NCBI GenBank assembly: GCA_023301465.1
Contig: JALZUQ010000010.1
Location: 1 to 64,000 of the forward strand
Source: Oligoflexales bacterium
GTDB taxonomy: Bacteria > Bdellovibrionota_B > Oligoflexia > Oligoflexales > JALZUQ01
DNA: 64,000 bases
Direction of reading: 5' to 3'
Shown: positions 19,143-29,336 of the stretch, in pieces
Numbering within the stretch: position 1 is the stretch's first letter
Layout of the letters: each line of letters begins with the position of its first letter
Position numbers and translations under genes: made by a program
The notes under the pieces: model-generated
Database searches by the model: none
Told to the model about the DNA's origin: nothing
What the model saw: only the letters and a program-made list of their open reading frames with translations

Positions 19143-20358
19143 ATTAACTGATATTATTGGCGACCAACAACCCCATCATTTGAGGGAAGGCTTAGAGTTA
19201 TTATTCCAAGCAAAGATAAAAAGATCTGATGTCATTGATCTTTCTAACAGTAATCATGAAATCACCCTCACTATGAAAGATGCACTACGAACCTATAAAC
19301 GCGGTTTAATGACACACCCAAGCTCAGACGATCAATTCACACAAGAATCTAAAATTGAATTTGGCTCTTTATTGCTATCCAACAAAACAATCATCATAGA
19401 TTCAAATGTGTATGCAAAATGGAGCCTTAAAACGCCAGATTGCAAACATATTGTTATCGATGAAGTTAATGAAAAAAATAAAAACTTAGATACTTTTTTT
19501 CATATATGCCACCAATTAAAGAATCATCCATCTCATGTATTCATTATTGGAGGTGGAATTGTTTGCGATATTGGAGCGTTTTGTTGTGCTTTTTTAGACA
19601 TACCGTTTACATTAGTTCCAACGACTCTTCTCGCCATGATTGATGCTGCAATAGGCGGCAAGTGTGGAGTGAACTTTGAACCATACGGCAAAAATCAGGT
19701 TGGGCTTTTTGCTTCGGCAAATCAGGTTTATGTGGATATTGACTTTTTATCTACTTTACCACCACGTGAGTTTAGGTCTGGGTTAGCAGAAGCCTATAAA
19801 CATTACTTTATAGACCCAAACGCTATTGCTTTTGATGACATCCCGCAAAATGCCGTAGATTGCAACAAAGAGAATATCCTAAAACTGATTGAAATAAAAA
19901 AATCTATCGTTATAAAAGACCCTAGAGAGAAGTCCTTGAGAAAGACACTGAACTTTGGGCATACTTTTGGGCACGCACTAGAGTCATTATTAACTCCATC
20001 AAGTAATCCTTTTTTGCACGGAGAATCCGTTGCTTGGGGAATCGTTTTTGCACAGTTTTTATCTTCTAGAATTAGTAAACAAGACACAAACTACTTAGAC
20101 AACGCCATAAAAGATCTTCTGTCATTGAATCTTTTAACAAATATAAACTGGATACTAGAGCATTGGGACTCAAAAAAATTATTCTTTTATATTGAGCAAG
20201 ATAAGAAAAACAACCAAGATATTCAGGTGGTTTTATACGGTAAGCCCGGAGAACTCTTAAACAACCAAATGACAGAGTCCATCAAATATGATGAAATGAA
20301 AGAGTATCTTTCAAGATTCCATCAATTTCTTTTAGAAAACAAACAGAGATTTTTATGA
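19135..20358 (+). CDS. 3-dehydroquinate synthase-family (sugar-phosphate cyclase) protein with N-terminal extension
   Basis: IGGGIVCDIGAFCCAFL...VPTTLLAMIDAAIGGKCGVNF...GLAEAYKHYF...LNFGHTFGHALE...HGESVAWGI. Confidence 0.8.
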   Translation: MIKLTDIIGDQQPHHLREGLELLFQAKIKRSDVIDLSNSNHEITLTMKDALRTYKRGLMTHPSSDDQFTQESKIEFGSLLLSNKTIIIDSNVYAKWSLKTPDCKHIVIDEVNEKNKNLDTFFHICHQLKNHPSHVFIIGGGIVCDIGAFCCAFLDIPFTLVPTTLLAMIDAAIGGKCGVNFEPYGKNQVGLFASANQVYVDIDFLSTLPPREFRSGLAEAYKHYFIDPNAIAFDDIPQNAVDCNKENILKLIEIKKSIVIKDPREKSLRKTLNFGHTFGHALESLLTPSSNPFLHGESVAWGIVFAQFLSSRISKQDTNYLDNAIKDLLSLNLLTNINWILEHWDSKKLFFYIEQDKKNNQDIQVVLYGKPGELLNNQMTESIKYDEMKEYLSRFHQFLLENKQRFL

Positions 20359-21431
20359 CGCATATTGGAATAGACGCTAAACGAGCATTTCACAATAAGA
20401 CAGGACTAGGCCAATACAGTCGCTGGATGCTTCAATATTACCGTGATCGGAACTTCTTTCAAAATAAGTTTCTTTTTACGCCAAAAAAAGGCCCATACTA
20501 CCAACCAGAACCTCTGCAAGAGCAAGTAATCACTCGAAACAGCGTTCTACCATCAGCACTATGGAGAAGCTACCGTATCCCAAAACTACTTGAACAACTG
20601 GATGCCCAAACCTACCATGGACTTACTAATGAACTTCCGTTCTTTCCTCAAAATCAAAAGGTTCGAAAAATCGTAACGATTCATGATGTGCTTTTTAAAA
20701 AAATCCCAGAAACATATGGATTCATAGATAGAAAAACATATGACTATAAAACAGATAAAGCATGCAAAACAGCAGACGACATTATCGTTGTCAGCGAACA
20801 AACCAAAAGAGACCTTGTTGACCTTTATGACGCCAACCCCAAAAAAATCCATGTCATCCACCAAGATTGCCATGAACAGTTTAGACAAAAAATAAAAACA
20901 CCAAGCAAAGAATCTTACATTCTTAGTGTTGGCACAATCGAACCAAGAAAAAACCACCATTTACTCATAGAAGCTCTTGTAAATTTGCCAAAACACATAA
21001 AAGTATGCATTGCCGGCAAGAGAACGAGCTATCATGAAGAACTAACTCAACTTGCAAAAAAACTTCATGTTGATGACCGAGTAGAATTTGTTTTTGATTT
21101 TGAGTTTCAAAAACTTCCTGAACTCATACATCATGCTAAATTTTGTTGTTATCTGTCAGAAAATGAGGGCTTTGGAATTCCTATTTTGGAATACATGTCT
21201 ATGGGTAAACCAGTCGTTTTACCGAAAACCCCACTGGCACAGGAAGTGGCTGGAGATGCTGGAGTATTTACGTCTCTTGATGCAATGGAATTATCGAAGA
21301 CCATAAATGGACTTGACGTTCATGATGAACACAGAAAAAAACTCGGTGAATTGAGCAAAAAAAGAGCCACAGCATTTGAAACGCCGCGGCTTTATTTGCA
21401 ACTTGATAAGTTGTTTGAAAAGACAACTTAA
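20355..21431 (+). CDS. Glycosyltransferase family 1/4
   Basis: ILSVGTIEPRKNHHLLIEAL; ENEGFGIPILEYMSMGKPVV. Confidence 0.87.
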   Translation: MTHIGIDAKRAFHNKTGLGQYSRWMLQYYRDRNFFQNKFLFTPKKGPYYQPEPLQEQVITRNSVLPSALWRSYRIPKLLEQLDAQTYHGLTNELPFFPQNQKVRKIVTIHDVLFKKIPETYGFIDRKTYDYKTDKACKTADDIIVVSEQTKRDLVDLYDANPKKIHVIHQDCHEQFRQKIKTPSKESYILSVGTIEPRKNHHLLIEALVNLPKHIKVCIAGKRTSYHEELTQLAKKLHVDDRVEFVFDFEFQKLPELIHHAKFCCYLSENEGFGIPILEYMSMGKPVVLPKTPLAQEVAGDAGVFTSLDAMELSKTINGLDVHDEHRKKLGELSKKRATAFETPRLYLQLDKLFEKTT

Positions 21432-21437
21432 AAACAG

Positions 21438-21602
21438 TTACTTAATTTTTGCTTCTTTGAACTCTACATGTTTACGAATTTTTGGATCGTACTTTTTGAG
21501 TTTCATTTTTTCTTGACCTTTTTTCTTTGTGGTCGTGTAGAAGTATCCAGTCTTAGCAGTTGATACTAAACGAATAAGTTCTCTATTGCCTTTTTTAGCC
21601 AT
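21438..21602 (-). CDS. rpmG: 50S ribosomal protein L33 (absent from ORF track)
   Basis: Minus-strand translation [54 protein letters not shown], close to E. coli L33. Confidence 0.95.
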   Translation of the reverse strand: MAKKGNRELIRLVSTAKTGYFYTTTKKKGQEKMKLKKYDPKIRKHVEFKEAKIK

Positions 21603-21768
21603 TTCTATCGCTCCTCGCTTCTCGCGTCATTTGAGGTCACCATATAATCACACTTTGAGAGAATTGCCAATAGCCCACTTAAGGGGCTTCTACTTGCGGT
21701 AAGTCATTGACTTGCATACAATAAACCTTTCAATCAGGATGTCCACCTCACCACTAAGGAGTCTAAAA

Positions 21769-22452
21769 ATGCAGCATAGTGATTTAAAAGTCCATCAGTT
21801 GCTCTTGGGCCCCATGGAAAACTACTGCTATATTATTGCGGATAAAGCTTCAAAAAAATGCATGGTAATTGACCCTGCGTGGGACATCAAAACCATCACC
21901 GATACTATTGAACAAAACGAATACCAACTCACTTCTATTATCATCAGCCATTATCATCCAGATCATTGCGGCGGTCATCTCTGGGGACACGATATTGAAG
22001 GGGTCTCCGAATTACTCAAAAAATTTGATGTACCCGTCTTATGTCACTCCCAAGAAAAAGACGGAATCTTAACCATTACAAAAATTGCACCTTCAGGAAT
22101 TCAAACCATTGAAAGTGGAGAAGACTACCAACTTGGGAATCAAAAACTAAAATTCATTCACACTCCTGGGCACACCCCTGGAAGCGTGTGTTTACTTTGG
22201 AATAATTGCTTATTTGCTGGTGACACTTTATTTATTAATGGCTGCGGGCGAGTTGACCTACCGGGTGGAAACGTAGATCAACTTCACGATAGTTTAACCA
22301 ACAAACTTATGAAACTTGACCCACAAACAGTACTTTATCCCGGGCATGCATATGCACCACAAAAATCTGTGACTTTTCAAGAACTTTTGACTTTGAACCC
22401 TTACCTTCAAAACATCACAAATAAAACCAGCTGGATGAAAAACTTTGGATAA
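21769..22452 (+). CDS. MBL-fold metallohydrolase (glyoxalase II-like)
   Basis: ISHYHPDHCGG, HTPGHTPGS, AGDTLF, YPGHA motifs. Confidence 0.87.
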   Translation: MQHSDLKVHQLLLGPMENYCYIIADKASKKCMVIDPAWDIKTITDTIEQNEYQLTSIIISHYHPDHCGGHLWGHDIEGVSELLKKFDVPVLCHSQEKDGILTITKIAPSGIQTIESGEDYQLGNQKLKFIHTPGHTPGSVCLLWNNCLFAGDTLFINGCGRVDLPGGNVDQLHDSLTNKLMKLDPQTVLYPGHAYAPQKSVTFQELLTLNPYLQNITNKTSWMKNFG

Positions 22453-22477
22453 CACCAATACGAGGAGCCTTCTATTC

Positions 22478-24034
22478 ATGAATATCAAATCAAAGTCTAT
22501 TTTGCATATTATCTTATTGATTCTTTGTTCCTTCCTACCAAATGCTTGCACCCACAAAAAGAAAAATCGTTTTTTATCAAAGTTTAGACGTTCGGTTTTT
22601 AAAATTGAAACGACCCACAAAAACCCAAATTTTGTTTATCCATGGAATCACAAGCAAAACATACAGAGTAGTGGCACCGGTTTTTATATCGGTAATAACC
22701 ACATTATGACCAACGCCCACGTAGTTGCAAACGGAAGGCATATCACGGTTATTCGAGACGGAGATTCGCAAAAGAAAATTGCAAAAGTAATTTTTATTGC
22801 CCATGATAATGACTTAGCTCTTTTAGAAGTAGAGGACCCAAAGTATTTTTATAGCATAGCACCTGCAAAATTTGGCAATGTCCCCAAGCTATTATCTCCT
22901 GTCACTACCGTTGGGTACCCTGTGGGTGGAGAACAAGTGTCCACTACCGAAGGTGTTGTTTCGAGGCTTCGCTACGCAAAATACACACACTCAGGGTTTC
23001 ATCAACACTTAATGATTCAAGTAGACTCAGCCATTAATCCGGGAAATAGTGGCGGCCCTGTCGTTCAGAATGGAAAAGTTGTAGGGGTAGCTTTCCAAGC
23101 GTTTACTCAAGCACAAAACACAGGTTACATTATTCCAACCCCTGTTGTTGAAAGATTCCTCAAAGACATCAAAGATGGTAAATACGATGGTCATCCTTAT
23201 TCTGGGATTCACATTCAAGAGTGGGCCACCTCTAATCCAAGCTTAAGAGAATCTTTGAAATTACCAAAAGACAAACAAGGAGCCCTTGTTTCTTATATTG
23301 AACTTGCTTCATCTGCAAAATCAAAAATAGAAGTGGGAGATATTATTCTTGAAGTAGATGGTCATGCTATTGGTGACGATGGTAAGATTGAACTCTACGG
23401 TGAAAGAGTCTCTTTACAAACGATTTTTGATATGAAAATGCAAGGAGAAACCATCACCTACAAAATCTTTAGAAACGAAAAAACCATTGAGGTAAAAACG
23501 GACCTGAGTACTGATGTCACGTCATATGATCCAGCACACTATTATGGCCGCTACCCTAGATTCTATGTGTATGCAGGACTTTTATTTAATATGCTTTCTA
23601 GAGAATACTTACAAACTTGGGGGAACAAATGGTATACCGATGCTCCATTCTCTCTTTTATATATCCATTATTACAATGAGTTCATTCCAGAAGTTGCAAA
23701 CAACAAAGATATTATTGTTTTAGGAGGCACCATGCCCCACCCAATCAATAACAATATCACAACCCCTAGACACTCCGTGGTAAAATCAGTGAACGACACT
23801 GAGATCAGTTCCTTAGACGAATTAAAACATCAGATTGAAAATGCCACAGACGACTTTATAAAAATTGGTTTTTATAATGATCTTCCTGACATCATCTTAC
23901 ATAGACAAGCATCCCTACAAGCACATACAGAAATCATCAATGGTTATCGTATCGACCCACCCTACTGGTTAGAAAATAAAGATGTGGATGGTGCTGTTTT
24001 TGTTAATCAAACAGCAAACGAGGAACAAAAATGA
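22478..24034 (+). CDS. HtrA/DegP-like trypsin-fold serine protease (lipoprotein-like signal)
   Basis: TNAHVV (His), NDLALLE (Asp), NPGNSGGP (Ser) plus PDZ-like segments; LLILCSFLPNAC signal. Confidence 0.83.
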   Translation: MNIKSKSILHIILLILCSFLPNACTHKKKNRFLSKFRRSVFKIETTHKNPNFVYPWNHKQNIQSSGTGFYIGNNHIMTNAHVVANGRHITVIRDGDSQKKIAKVIFIAHDNDLALLEVEDPKYFYSIAPAKFGNVPKLLSPVTTVGYPVGGEQVSTTEGVVSRLRYAKYTHSGFHQHLMIQVDSAINPGNSGGPVVQNGKVVGVAFQAFTQAQNTGYIIPTPVVERFLKDIKDGKYDGHPYSGIHIQEWATSNPSLRESLKLPKDKQGALVSYIELASSAKSKIEVGDIILEVDGHAIGDDGKIELYGERVSLQTIFDMKMQGETITYKIFRNEKTIEVKTDLSTDVTSYDPAHYYGRYPRFYVYAGLLFNMLSREYLQTWGNKWYTDAPFSLLYIHYYNEFIPEVANNKDIIVLGGTMPHPINNNITTPRHSVVKSVNDTEISSLDELKHQIENATDDFIKIGFYNDLPDIILHRQASLQAHTEIINGYRIDPPYWLENKDVDGAVFVNQTANEEQK

Positions 24035-25482
24035 AATTTCTTATATTTACAACCTTATTTTTATCATCAACACTTTTTGGAAACTCCATCGTCAAGATTA
24101 TTTCTACAGCTCAGTCTCCTGACTATAAGTCCCCTTGGAATATGAAGTCGGTTTCGACCCAAGCGTTTAATGGAGTTTTTCTTGGAAACAATAAGATACT
24201 TTCGACTGCTGACCAACTAACATATTACAAAAGAATAGATATCCAGCTTCCACAATCTTCTGTAAAGCTTCCAATAGAAGTAGAAAAAATAGATTATGAG
24301 TTGAATTTAGTGATTTTAACTGCAAGTGATGAAAGAACTAAAAAAGCTCTTTCCACTTTAAAGGCTATTGAGTTTGGACAAGAACCCAAGTTTGGAGAGA
24401 CTTGCCAAGCCCTTGATATTGGCAGCCAACAGCAAGTACAAATCAAAACAGTCCGTTTTAGTCGACCAACTATTATCGCTTCCTCCTACAGTACCTACGG
24501 CTCTATTGGACTCAGATTTGAAACAACCAGCAATCAGCTCGGTGGGGGAGAACCCATTTTATGTCAAAACAAACTATCTGGCATCACTCAAGGATTTTAT
24601 AAAAACGAACTATCTGCCATAAATCTTCCAATCATCAAGTTTTTTGTAAAGGAATACTCAAACAAAGACTATGTTGGAAGTGGTCATCTAGGAATCATTT
24701 TATATAACCTCGTATCACCTCAAAAAAGACTATATTACAAAGCACAATCATTTTCACACGGTGTTGTCGTAGGAAAAGTACACGCACATTCTGATTTCTA
24801 TAATAAGCTCAAACGTGGAGACATAATTTTATCTGTTAATGGAGTCAAAATATCAAACACCGCAAAAATGAAGCATCCCAACTGGTCGCAGGTTCACTTT
24901 AATTATCTCCTATCTCAAAAACCGGCTGGATTTCAAGTTCAACTCAAGGTATGGCGAGATGGCAAAGAGATCAGTGTTGATGGCAAGCTTGTTCAAAAAA
25001 ACTCTAATCGCGGAAAAGTTCTTCGCTACTTTCATGACTATGACCCAACTAGCTGGAAATTAGATCATATTATTTATGGAGGGGTTGTATTTGTAGAGCT
25101 CTCCGTGCCTTATATGTACCAGTACGGAGATCAGTGGAGTAAATTTGGCCCAAGTGAATTTGTCAGGGTCATAAAAAAAGATGACCCTCTCACCGCACCC
25201 ACTGAAGGGCGTTATGTAGTAGCTCAAAAGGTACTACCAACTGACTACACCCAAGGATACGAGCAATTTAGCCCAGCCATCCTCGAAAATGTAAACGGAC
25301 AAAAACCGAAAAATTTAAACCACCTAAGAGAACTCTTATCAAATATCAAAAAAGATTTCACAGAGTTTCAATTTAGCTTTGCAGGAGGAAAAATTATTTT
25401 AAAAAAGTCTGATTTAAAAAATATAAACAAAGTACTTTCAAAAAAATATCAAATTGGACCAAGTGCAAATTTTATAGAATAA
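24031..25482 (+). CDS. HtrA-like pseudoprotease paralogue
   Basis: Colinear with the upstream protease; STADQL, YELNLVI and NQLGGGEP at the H/D/S sites; PDZ-like segment retained (RGDIILSVNGVKIS). Confidence 0.7.
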   Translation: MKFLIFTTLFLSSTLFGNSIVKIISTAQSPDYKSPWNMKSVSTQAFNGVFLGNNKILSTADQLTYYKRIDIQLPQSSVKLPIEVEKIDYELNLVILTASDERTKKALSTLKAIEFGQEPKFGETCQALDIGSQQQVQIKTVRFSRPTIIASSYSTYGSIGLRFETTSNQLGGGEPILCQNKLSGITQGFYKNELSAINLPIIKFFVKEYSNKDYVGSGHLGIILYNLVSPQKRLYYKAQSFSHGVVVGKVHAHSDFYNKLKRGDIILSVNGVKISNTAKMKHPNWSQVHFNYLLSQKPAGFQVQLKVWRDGKEISVDGKLVQKNSNRGKVLRYFHDYDPTSWKLDHIIYGGVVFVELSVPYMYQYGDQWSKFGPSEFVRVIKKDDPLTAPTEGRYVVAQKVLPTDYTQGYEQFSPAILENVNGQKPKNLNHLRELLSNIKKDFTEFQFSFAGGKIILKKSDLKNINKVLSKKYQIGPSANFIE

Positions 25483-26917
25483 TGGCATGAACTATCACGG
25501 ATTCACGGTCATTGTGTAATGGAATTGCAATATTTTTTTTGCTCTGAATCGATAAATACTTAGATAACCTTGAAGATGAATAGTACTTTCTTTGGCCCAC
25601 TAACATAATGGGGCAACCTTTAAGCTGTTCTAAGACACCTTTATCTCTAAAGTCATAAAACGAAATCTTATGGTCAAAGTTAAATAATTTATGACCGGGA
25701 TAAAGAAGTGACAACTGTGCAGTCCACCACCACCTAAAACTACCCATCATGATTTTTTGATGACAGTTACTTCTGTTTACTTTAACAGTCTTTTTAATTT
25801 CTTGATCAATGATGGGCTTGAGTTTTTTCCAAAGAGTAATCTCACCCATACCGGCAGGACGAGAATTCAAAAACTTAGTAGAGACAAAGTCTGTAACCGT
25901 CACCGAACCGGCTAAGAAAGGGACCAATAAACAAAGGCTACCAAACACCCAGAAATTTATTTTACAGTATTTAGATATGCTCTCGACACGCAACACAATC
26001 AGAGGAAGTGAAAGAATATAACTAACCAGCACCCAATGAGGCAGCACCTCTTTTACAAATGCTAAACACATAAGTAAAACCCATAGTGGTACGCTAAGCC
26101 ATCTTAACAAACTCCCGTATTGGAGCTTACTTCCTTGTAAGCTCACCATGAAAAAAGAAACAAAAATAAACGGACTCACTAATAGCAATTGAGCGAAAAT
26201 GACTCTAAATCCTCGAATCATATCTATATTCATTCCCGAAAAACAGTGTGCTGTTTGAAAAGAAAAGCTTACCCAGTCATTTTGAGAGTTCCACACCCAT
26301 AAAGGTGCACTCACAATACAAGCCACTAAAAAAGCCAAAGCAAATAACCCAGCATGATTTCTCTGATAGCTTTTTACCCAAACGTATACGTATAGAAATG
26401 GCATAATCACAAGAGCATGGTACTTTGAATTAAGAGCCATTCCAGCACACACACCCCAAAATATAAATGCCCATACTGAAGCATCTTTTGAAAACAAAAT
26501 TTTTATACCAATATAAACTGCTAGAACTACCCAAAAAATGAGCCCAATATCTGGCAATAAAAAGACCCCACCCCATGAAAAAATAGGTGCTAATTGAATC
26601 ATCAAAAACATCGCGATATACTGCGATCTACTTAATGATGACTTTTGCGAAAGGTTCTGAGTGATGCAACAAAGGAGAATACTTATCAAAAAATGCAGAA
26701 CAGGCACTAAAGCCCTACTATGGAAACTATAGTCACTTAATAGCAAGCTTCCCAGCTTTCCCACCCACGCTACCATGGGAGGATGATCATAGTAGCTAAG
26801 CATAAGGCTTCTACTCCAGTCCCAGTAATAAGCCTCATCATTTCCAAATGGAACCCAATATGCCCAAAAAAACCTTAGCAACATGAATAAAAATGAAAAT
26901 TGAATAAATTTATACAT
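25472..26917 (-). CDS. Glycosyltransferase family 39/ArnT-like membrane protein
   Basis: NDEAYYWDWSRSLMLSYYDHPPMVAW; multi-TM. Confidence 0.8.
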   Translation of the reverse strand: MYKFIQFSFLFMLLRFFWAYWVPFGNDEAYYWDWSRSLMLSYYDHPPMVAWVGKLGSLLLSDYSFHSRALVPVLHFLISILLCCITQNLSQKSSLSRSQYIAMFLMIQLAPIFSWGGVFLLPDIGLIFWVVLAVYIGIKILFSKDASVWAFIFWGVCAGMALNSKYHALVIMPFLYVYVWVKSYQRNHAGLFALAFLVACIVSAPLWVWNSQNDWVSFSFQTAHCFSGMNIDMIRGFRVIFAQLLLVSPFIFVSFFMVSLQGSKLQYGSLLRWLSVPLWVLLMCLAFVKEVLPHWVLVSYILSLPLIVLRVESISKYCKINFWVFGSLCLLVPFLAGSVTVTDFVSTKFLNSRPAGMGEITLWKKLKPIIDQEIKKTVKVNRSNCHQKIMMGSFRWWWTAQLSLLYPGHKLFNFDHKISFYDFRDKGVLEQLKGCPIMLVGQRKYYSSSRLSKYLSIQSKKNIAIPLHNDRESVIVHAIIL

Positions 26918-26940
26918 AAACTCTTCTGATAAAATTTTGC

Positions 26941-27789
26941 ATGAGTTATGCTAACAAAATGAATAACGGCAAACTACCGATTAAAAAGCAAACTATTAAC
27001 ACTGAAACAGCTTTTTTGCTTTTTTCAACATTGTTCTTCGTGTGCTTGGTTGCCGCATCACCTTATGATAAGTCATTGACCCTCGAGTGGATTCAAAACG
27101 CCACACCTTTTATGCAGTGGTGGAGTGAAATTGTTGACCAAGGCGTCTTTATCAATGGTCGCCCGGGGTTAACGGATATCACATGGGTAGCTCTTGCTTG
27201 GAGCTTATATTACTACTTTACAAGCAACAAATACTCCGAAGACTATGCTCTTAGACATAAGCATATTTTTTTCTACAGCAATACTATTTTACTTAGCCTA
27301 GGCTTAACACGTACCTTAAAAATTATATTTGCACGCCCCAGACCTCATGATTGGTTCATTAAAGGAGCCGAAGGTTTTCCAAAATGGTTTGAGTTACATC
27401 ACTTGATGTTACCTTCTGATAAAATAATCACCCTCCATAGCAGCATGCCATCAGGGCACTCCATCTCAGTCATTTGTTTACTTGGGGTGATTCCTTTGCT
27501 TATTAAAAAACCAACATGGCTAAAAGCTCTAGCTTTGATTTCTATCGCAATAGCTGCCTTTTCTGTAGGTTACGGCAGAGTCATTCATAGAGCTCACTGG
27601 GTGACAGATTGCTTATGTTCTGGCCTTTTTGGGGGTTTGCTTACTTGGGCTCATTATAAATTTTTTCAATCTTTAAAGTCTATAAACCACCGAAAATACT
27701 TCATTAATACAATCCTCATCTCTGTTGGGTTAATGTTGATAGGGGTCATGGTTTCAATAGCCTTGCATTATACCCATAAAATATATTAA
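26941..27789 (+). CDS. PAP2-family phosphatase
   Basis: KIIFARPRPHD; SMPSGHS; GRVIHRAHWVTD motifs; multi-TM. Confidence 0.85.
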   Translation: MSYANKMNNGKLPIKKQTINTETAFLLFSTLFFVCLVAASPYDKSLTLEWIQNATPFMQWWSEIVDQGVFINGRPGLTDITWVALAWSLYYYFTSNKYSEDYALRHKHIFFYSNTILLSLGLTRTLKIIFARPRPHDWFIKGAEGFPKWFELHHLMLPSDKIITLHSSMPSGHSISVICLLGVIPLLIKKPTWLKALALISIAIAAFSVGYGRVIHRAHWVTDCLCSGLFGGLLTWAHYKFFQSLKSINHRKYFINTILISVGLMLIGVMVSIALHYTHKIY

Positions 27790-27823
27790 GATGTCTTAGA
27801 AAAGCTTAAAAAGGTTTGAGAGA

Positions 27824-28447
27824 TTGCCATATAAAATTAAAATTCTAACAATTACTTTAACTGCACTTGTAGCTACTTCTGCATTCTCAAATAGCAGAGT
27901 GAAAGAGCGATTTGAAGTTGCCGGTATTATTGGCGGCAGCCAAAACAAAACTTCAAAAGGCGTAGCACTGATTAGAGACAAGAAAAAGAACACAACAATT
28001 GTGGTTTCTGTTGGTAAACGCATTAAAGCTTTCAAGGGGCTTAAGCTAAACTCCATTGAAGGAAAAAAAGTCGTTGTCACTTTAAGATCACAAAAGATCC
28101 TACTCGACTGGCACGCTAAACCTAGCTCCAAAAAATTTACAAATTCTAAGTCTATCGCTTACAGAAATAATCAAGCTACAAATAACAGACAACCTTCACC
28201 TGACAAGCCTAAAGACGACTACGGCTTAACTCCAAAGCTTGAACAATACCTAAGGTCTTTAGAAGACGGGACTGCTGAACCTGATGATGAATTAGAGCAA
28301 AAACTTTTAGATGAATGGTTTGAGGTTGACCCCGAACTACTAGAAGATTTTCAACCAGAGAATAATGAATACAGAGAGTACCGTGGCAATAAGTCATCAA
28401 GACAAAAAAAACTCGGTGATTTTAATTCACCGAGCCGAAATCTTTAA
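27824..28447 (+). CDS. Hypothetical secreted protein with acidic C-terminal half
   Basis: 207 aa ORF (TTG start), signal peptide. Confidence 0.55.
   Translation: MPYKIKILTITLTALVATSAFSNSRVKERFEVAGIIGGSQNKTSKGVALIRDKKKNTTIVVSVGKRIKAFKGLKLNSIEGKKVVVTLRSQKILLDWHAKPSSKKFTNSKSIAYRNNQATNNRQPSPDKPKDDYGLTPKLEQYLRSLEDGTAEPDDELEQKLLDEWFEVDPELLEDFQPENNEYREYRGNKSSRQKKLGDFNSPSRNL
28404..28434 (-). terminator. Rho-independent terminator of the trypsin-like gene
   Basis: Minus strand: CTCGGTGA-ATTAAAA-TCACCGAG-TTTTTTTG; lies inside the 3' end of the convergent ORF. Confidence 0.75.
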
Positions 28448-28460
28448 TTGATCAAGAATA

Positions 28461-29336
28461 TTACAAGGTAGACTCTTCGTCGATAGTCTTTTGTATCCAA
28501 TCCATATAAGAAAAAACATTTGTGTGAGAAGCGTGTGATATACAATTTGAGCGTGATGCAATTCCAACTTGAACTAGCTTTTTAGCCGCACCCTCTTTTA
28601 CAACTCTAAACATAGGGCCACCAGAATCGCCATTGCATACTGCGTTTCCAAAATACTCAGTTGAAATCTCTTGAGCTTTTTCATGCTCTAAAGATACAAG
28701 TGTTCTAACAAACTTTAGTTGACCACTCACTGGGTTTTCAGGTCTTAATCTTTGACCGGTTATAGGGTCAATTTTTGGACCTTCTTGCAACCCAAAACCT
28801 GCCATATAAACAGTATCAGCTTTTGACAGAATATCACTTGTCGCTAACTCAACAGCTTTATGAGACTCAGGATACCCACCTTTAAAACGAATCAAAGCAA
28901 TATCTTCTACAGGGTCTTGCGTGAGAATATATTTAGGACCAAAAATACCGGGGTCTAACTCAAAGTCTTCGTGTTCATAAATACCTGCTACTTTGCGTAG
29001 TTTGTTTTTGATAACGTCGAGTTTTGTTTTTGTGGACATCTCATAAAAATCATTATGAAAACCAATAAATTTAACATTTGCTCGCTTTGTAACACAATGA
29101 GCAGCTGTTAAAACAAACTCATCATTTACGATGGTGCCAGAGCAGAAAACACGAAGCTTGCTATCAAGCAATGCAACTGTATGCTTAGCAATTAAAGAAT
29201 TTGGCTTTACAAAGTCTCCACCTACGACTTTCACATCAGAGCTCTCTGTTGGAACTCCACAGCTCACCAAACTGAATAAAAGCACACAAGCTATTGCTTT
29301 TAAACCGCTTTGAACGCGACTTTCTACCATCCCCAT
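28461..29336 (-). CDS. Trypsin-like (S1A) serine protease, predicted lipoprotein
   Basis: VVGGDF, LTAAHC, EDIALIRF, CNGDSGGP; lipobox LVSCG. Confidence 0.85.
   Translation of the reverse strand: MGMVESRVQSGLKAIACVLLFSLVSCGVPTESSDVKVVGGDFVKPNSLIAKHTVALLDSKLRVFCSGTIVNDEFVLTAAHCVTKRANVKFIGFHNDFYEMSTKTKLDVIKNKLRKVAGIYEHEDFELDPGIFGPKYILTQDPVEDIALIRFKGGYPESHKAVELATSDILSKADTVYMAGFGLQEGPKIDPITGQRLRPENPVSGQLKFVRTLVSLEHEKAQEISTEYFGNAVCNGDSGGPMFRVVKEGAAKKLVQVGIASRSNCISHASHTNVFSYMDWIQKTIDEESTL

Noticed and set aside
19135-20358. Considered a plain shikimate-pathway aroB
   Set aside because: Family is right, but motif variants, N-terminal extension and operon context make the substrate uncertain, so no gene symbol given
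20586-20960. 124-aa minus-strand ORF within the glycosyltransferase gene
   Set aside because: Antisense shadow ORF; no RBS or domain signature
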